Below are positions 60,421-64,000 of a stretch of DNA of 64,000 nt, piece after piece. Below the pieces are notes generated by a model. The model did not search any database. It was not told where the DNA came from and saw only the letters and a program-made list of their open reading frames with translations. The DNA is taken from NCBI GenBank assembly GCA_023052935.1, contig CM041295.1:18104880-18168879 (forward strand), written 5' to 3'. Source of the stretch: Piezodorus guildinii (lineage: Eukaryota > Arthropoda > Insecta > Hemiptera > Pentatomidae). Position 1 is the stretch's first letter. Every line of letters starts with the position of its first letter. Made by a program: the position numbers and the translations under genes.

Positions 60421-60803
60421 TTTTTTTTTTTTTAAGAACGATGTTCGGAGGAAGATCTGCTACAAAAGGGTTTAGTCCAAAGTCGTTTCCTTGTCAGGGA
60501 TTCTATCTGCCTCTATCTGCCATGTTTTCCTCCTAGCTGTGGAAAACCAAGGAAAAGATAGGTAAGCCTTATCGAACTTAAAGGTTGGAAAAGGATCCTC
60601 GCCCTATTCTGAGAAAATTTTCTACAGAGTATATGGCTCCTCTGTGAACTGGCTGTCGGCAGCCGAAGGAAAAGTCAATAAGAAGAGGATAGAGGATGAA
60701 AATAGATCCAAAGGTACAAGAGAATGGCACGGAGTGGGCAGAAGCCGAGTGCTAAATCCTCAGAACGTACTGAAAACCATGTCCTCATTCAACCGGGGAA
60801 TAA
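60421..60803 (-). mobile_element. Possible retrocopy or SINE with A tail, minus strand
   Basis: The T run at 60417-60434 would be the poly(A) of a minus-strand copy. AACTGAT occurs just before it (60411) and again at 60804, which could be the target duplication. The body is GC-richer than its surroundings and unlike SINE-A, B or C. No A/B boxes found, so the source RNA is unknown. Confidence 0.4.
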
Positions 60804-62884
60804 CTGATATTTTGTATGTGTAGTTCTGTTTAAAGGATACAGCAAAAAAATATATATATATAATAATAATTACAATTCAGGCAGTCATAGGGACTGCCGA
60901 AAGAAGTGAAAACTTTATTTTTCATTCTCGATTTGCGCTAGAAAGAAAATAAGTACGTTAAAGTAGATTATGTTGAGAGTGCATGTTTTTTATTATTGTT
61001 TCATTAGATTGTAAAACATCATCAACCTGAAGAGATATGTCATCTTGAAGTATTTCATCGTAAGCATAATGTCACTGTAGACTGTATGTGTGAGTTGGTG
61101 GTACACATAATACATTTCCTTTTGTATCAAGGAAATTCAGACATTTAGGAATAAACTTTATAATTGTTTCTTAGATATAACCTCAGTTTCTCTCCCAAGT
61201 AAACAAAAAAAAAACATATATTTTATTTAGTAATGAAATATCCATTGTTCTTAATTGAACTCTATGTTATTAAAATAAATTTAATTTTCAATTGCCATAT
61301 TTCTATGCTTATATGATCAAGATCTTCTTTTCGACTTCGCTTTTACTACTATTTAAATATTGAGAGTAAAATCATCATGATTTTCCTTAACATGTTTAAA
61401 TATTTTTATGCAAAGTAATGTTTTAATTATTTTGTTATTTTATTTTTTACCTTTATTTATTTATTTATAAATTTAGTTTCATTTTTGTAATTTGACTTCC
61501 CATTTGTTTATATTGTATTCATGTAATCCTGTAGCAATAGTATTATTGTCCATTGTGACAAATAGTAATACATCCGATTAAATATTCTTAAAAAATTTCA
61601 TTAGGAACAGATTTCAATTCAATTAAATATTAAATATTGTGACGATTTACACCGGTATCGATAATATCTACGGAAATTGATATCTTTATCCTATCTCAAA
61701 TAGACAGGTATACACAGAGCGCATGCACCAGTCTAGAGCATGTATGTAGGTGACCTTACCATGGTTACCAACTCAAAGCTTATACCCCTACCAAAAATCG
61801 CATAACGAGCCTAAATAAATTTTATAAAGTTTATTTATTATTATATTTAATCAACGGCAGGAATAAAAAAACATAAATCATAATTAGTTAATTTATTTGT
61901 TTCTTTTCTTTTTTAAGTGAAGCACAGATTACAGAAAATTCATTTTTCCTATTTAAATAAAACTTGATTGCTAAGTATGTATTAAAAAACTACAAAAATA
62001 ACAAGGTTCCTATTTTATTCGGTATATTACTACTTCATGTTTCAAATGAACTCTGTAAATTACATTTTAAAAGTTGAAGTAACCTTTCATATGAATCCTT
62101 GTTAAGATTATTACAGGCTTATTTCATTATTTTATATTTTAGTAATGGCTTAAAGAAACAAAAAATGCTTAGTAATTGGTCACATTATGACCTTTAAACA
62201 ATATGCCCGCCATGTCAAGTTTAAAATAAAAAAATAAAATAAATTAAATATACAGCTAACTAATACCAAAGAAAAAATTGAAATGAATGATTAAAAAAAA
62301 TCAATTGTGTAATCGAAAAAAAAATTATACAGGAGAAAAATGAAAAACAACATTACAGCGATATAAAAATAATAGTAAAAATATTTAAAAAACAGCACTA
62401 TTAAATCAAAGTATAATTAACTAATATAAGCACCAAAATTTAAAAACTGAACAGAAAACTTGAATAAACTACTTTTATTATTTAAAATCTAGATGAACAC
62501 TATAAATAATAAGACAGACGCAAAAATGTCCAAGATAATTGAGCAGACTTTATAAATAATTCAAACTTTTATGAAGTATAATTTAAGTTCGTTAAAACAT
62601 AATAATAAATGTGAATGTATTAATGGAATGAATGATAATACACAAATATAGAAGAGTATAAAAGGATTTTACTCTATATTGTATCATCAGTTTAAAATGT
62701 GGAAAATGAATGAAAATGATGGTTATGCTGAAAAGAAATATGTGTAGTGAAGTAAATAAAATAGTGAAGAAACAACAAAGAAAATAAATTAGTACTTAAA
62801 ATAATACATATTTTCATAATTGACGGTATAATGCGCATAATTAATTATATTCCTTTGGTCTTGTAGCCTGACAGATTATATATA
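60804..62884. other. Long AT-rich stretch without a gene
   Basis: I read through both strands and saw no domain, repeat partner or RNA gene, apart from a short (TA) tract at 60850-60862. Confidence 0.4.
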
Positions 62885-62957
62885 TCTTAATTGTACATAG
62901 ACTTTTGTCACATTTACTTGTTTTACCTTCAAGTACAGTTGTAAATTTCAATAAATG

Positions 62958-62988
<31 letters not shown>

Positions 62989-62995
62989 GTTGTAC
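62885..62995 (+). mobile_element. Jockey-type LINE 3' tail
   Basis: AAGTACAGTTGTAAATTTCA then ATAAATGATGTT and a run of 20 or more A. Confidence 0.8.
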
Positions 62996-63056
62996 ATATG
63001 AATTGCTCTTAAGGGACCTTGTACTAGAATAAATAGCTTTTTCTATTCTATTCTAA
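62996..63056 (+). mobile_element. CR1-like LINE 3' terminus
   Basis: GCTCTTAAGGGACCTTGTAC then TAGAATAAATAG and TTCTATTCTATTC, the same form as the end of the element at 56110. Confidence 0.6.
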
Positions 63057-63544
63057 TTATTGGGCAAATTCAGTCAATATTGACCTAAATATTTTAATCT
63101 ATAGGAAATAAGTTGTTGCTGAAAAAAAATAAATAAAAAATGTCTAATCTTATTATTTTTAATGTTTTTTAAAAATTATTATTTATTAATGGATTTTCGT
63201 TAATGAACAATTCACATTGGAACTAAGATTTTAATGTTTAAAGAATTTATTTAAATATATTGGCGAGTGTTTACAGATATATACTTAAAAATAAAACAAG
63301 CCTTTTAGAATATTACACATGACTGAAAAAAGATAGAGAGGATTTTGTAATCCGCATAAGCCTGTCCATATACTCTCTAAGAAATAAATTCCGTCCACAG
63401 AAATCTTTCAGAGGGATTAACGATTCTGCATAAGAGATGGGATAGGGAAAACGAGAAAAAAAAAATAAGGAAAGAGGTTTCTTTGAAGATCAAAACAAGG
63501 ATTCTCGAACCTTCGAATATTTTTAGTTACAAATGGAAGTAATC

Positions 63545-63560
63545 TGTGTGTGTGTGTGTT

Positions 63561-63601
<41 letters not shown>
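63545..63601. repeat. (GT)n microsatellite
   Basis: About 55 bp of GT with one TTAGG interruption at 63559-63563. Confidence 0.95.
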
Positions 63602-63603
<2 letters not shown>

Positions 63604-63709
63604 TTCTCAGATAAAGAGAATTTCTGTTAAATTAAATAAATGGTCTTTAACATATACATAACAATATGAACAAAAAAAATCCCGGGTATAATATAGTAAT
63701 AGTAAAATA

Positions 63710-63982
63710 TAGGTAGATATAAAATACCGTTGGAAAACTAAAGGTTTTAGGAAGAATTTTATTTCAATACAAAGTTGTGTGAGGTAATGGAAAGTGGATA
63801 AAACTAAATGATTGTTGAAAATAATAATTTCTATTGTAAGATTATTTAACCAGAAAAACATGTTTCCTCGAAACTCAAATTAATTATTTAACTTTTTTTT
63901 TTCCACAGTAAATTTATTTAAAAGTTTTTAAATTGATTCTAATAACAATGGTAAGTGAAAGTCGTGTTTTGCGATCAAGATA
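63710..63982 (+). mobile_element. R900 repeat, 3' part
   Basis: AAAATACCGTTGGAAAACTA ... GGTAAGTGAAAGTCGTGTTTTG. The right end is changed (GCGATCAAGAT). Confidence 0.65.
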
Positions 63983-64000
63983 TGTTTGAAATATATCATA

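Overview
This is a very AT-rich metazoan window, most likely from an arthropod and probably an insect. I infer that from the mix of Jockey-, I- and RTE-type LINEs, mariner and Tc1-like elements, a Penelope-like element, tRNA-derived SINEs and long TA/GT microsatellites. The species cannot be named from the sequence. I found no host protein-coding gene, no functional tRNA or rRNA gene and no bacterial-style operon. Every coding region I can identify belongs to a transposable element (TE), mostly broken.

Layout. 1-2890: LINE 3' ends, starting with a CR1-like C-terminus. 4866-5990: an old repeat split by a 0.9-kb 'ACTTTCACTTACC' element (here called R900). 6663-9300: a 43-bp tandem array on one end of a 2.2-kb foldback. 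9.7-14.8 kb: SINEs, small inverted repeats and hammerhead-like motifs. 15.8-18.7 kb: two R900 copies on the minus strand, one split by a Jockey-type LINE. 23.1-25.1 kb: Jockey LINE tails carrying a hammerhead-bearing small element and a 328-bp MITE, plus a mariner remnant. 28.5-35.5 kb: more R900 copies, a deleted mariner, hAT-like remnants. 35.9-50.2 kb: a four-level nest, described below. 50.5-56.2 kb: a nearly complete two-ORF LINE with an intact 933-residue ORF2 and a tandem-repeat spacer between its ORFs. 57-64 kb: a LINE fragment, a Tc1-like MITE with a SINE inside, R900 copies and long stretches without recognisable content.

The nest is the best-resolved part. A Penelope-like element (RT plus GIY-YIG) sits between TA microsatellites. 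Its protein is split first by a 5'-truncated RTE-like LINE (20-bp target duplication) and then by a nearly full I-type LINE (target duplication and a 47-nt A-run). The second LINE's ORF2 is itself split by a minus-strand Jockey LINE (15-bp target duplication). The second copy of the Penelope tail preserves the uninterrupted sequence at one insertion site, which confirms the order of events.

The most unusual signal is a short RNA-like motif seen six times in clear form: CUGANGA, one extra base, a stem with compensatory base changes, then GAAACGU. It lies in both tails of the Penelope-like element and in at least one small element with inverted ends. It resembles a hammerhead ribozyme core with one inserted nucleotide.
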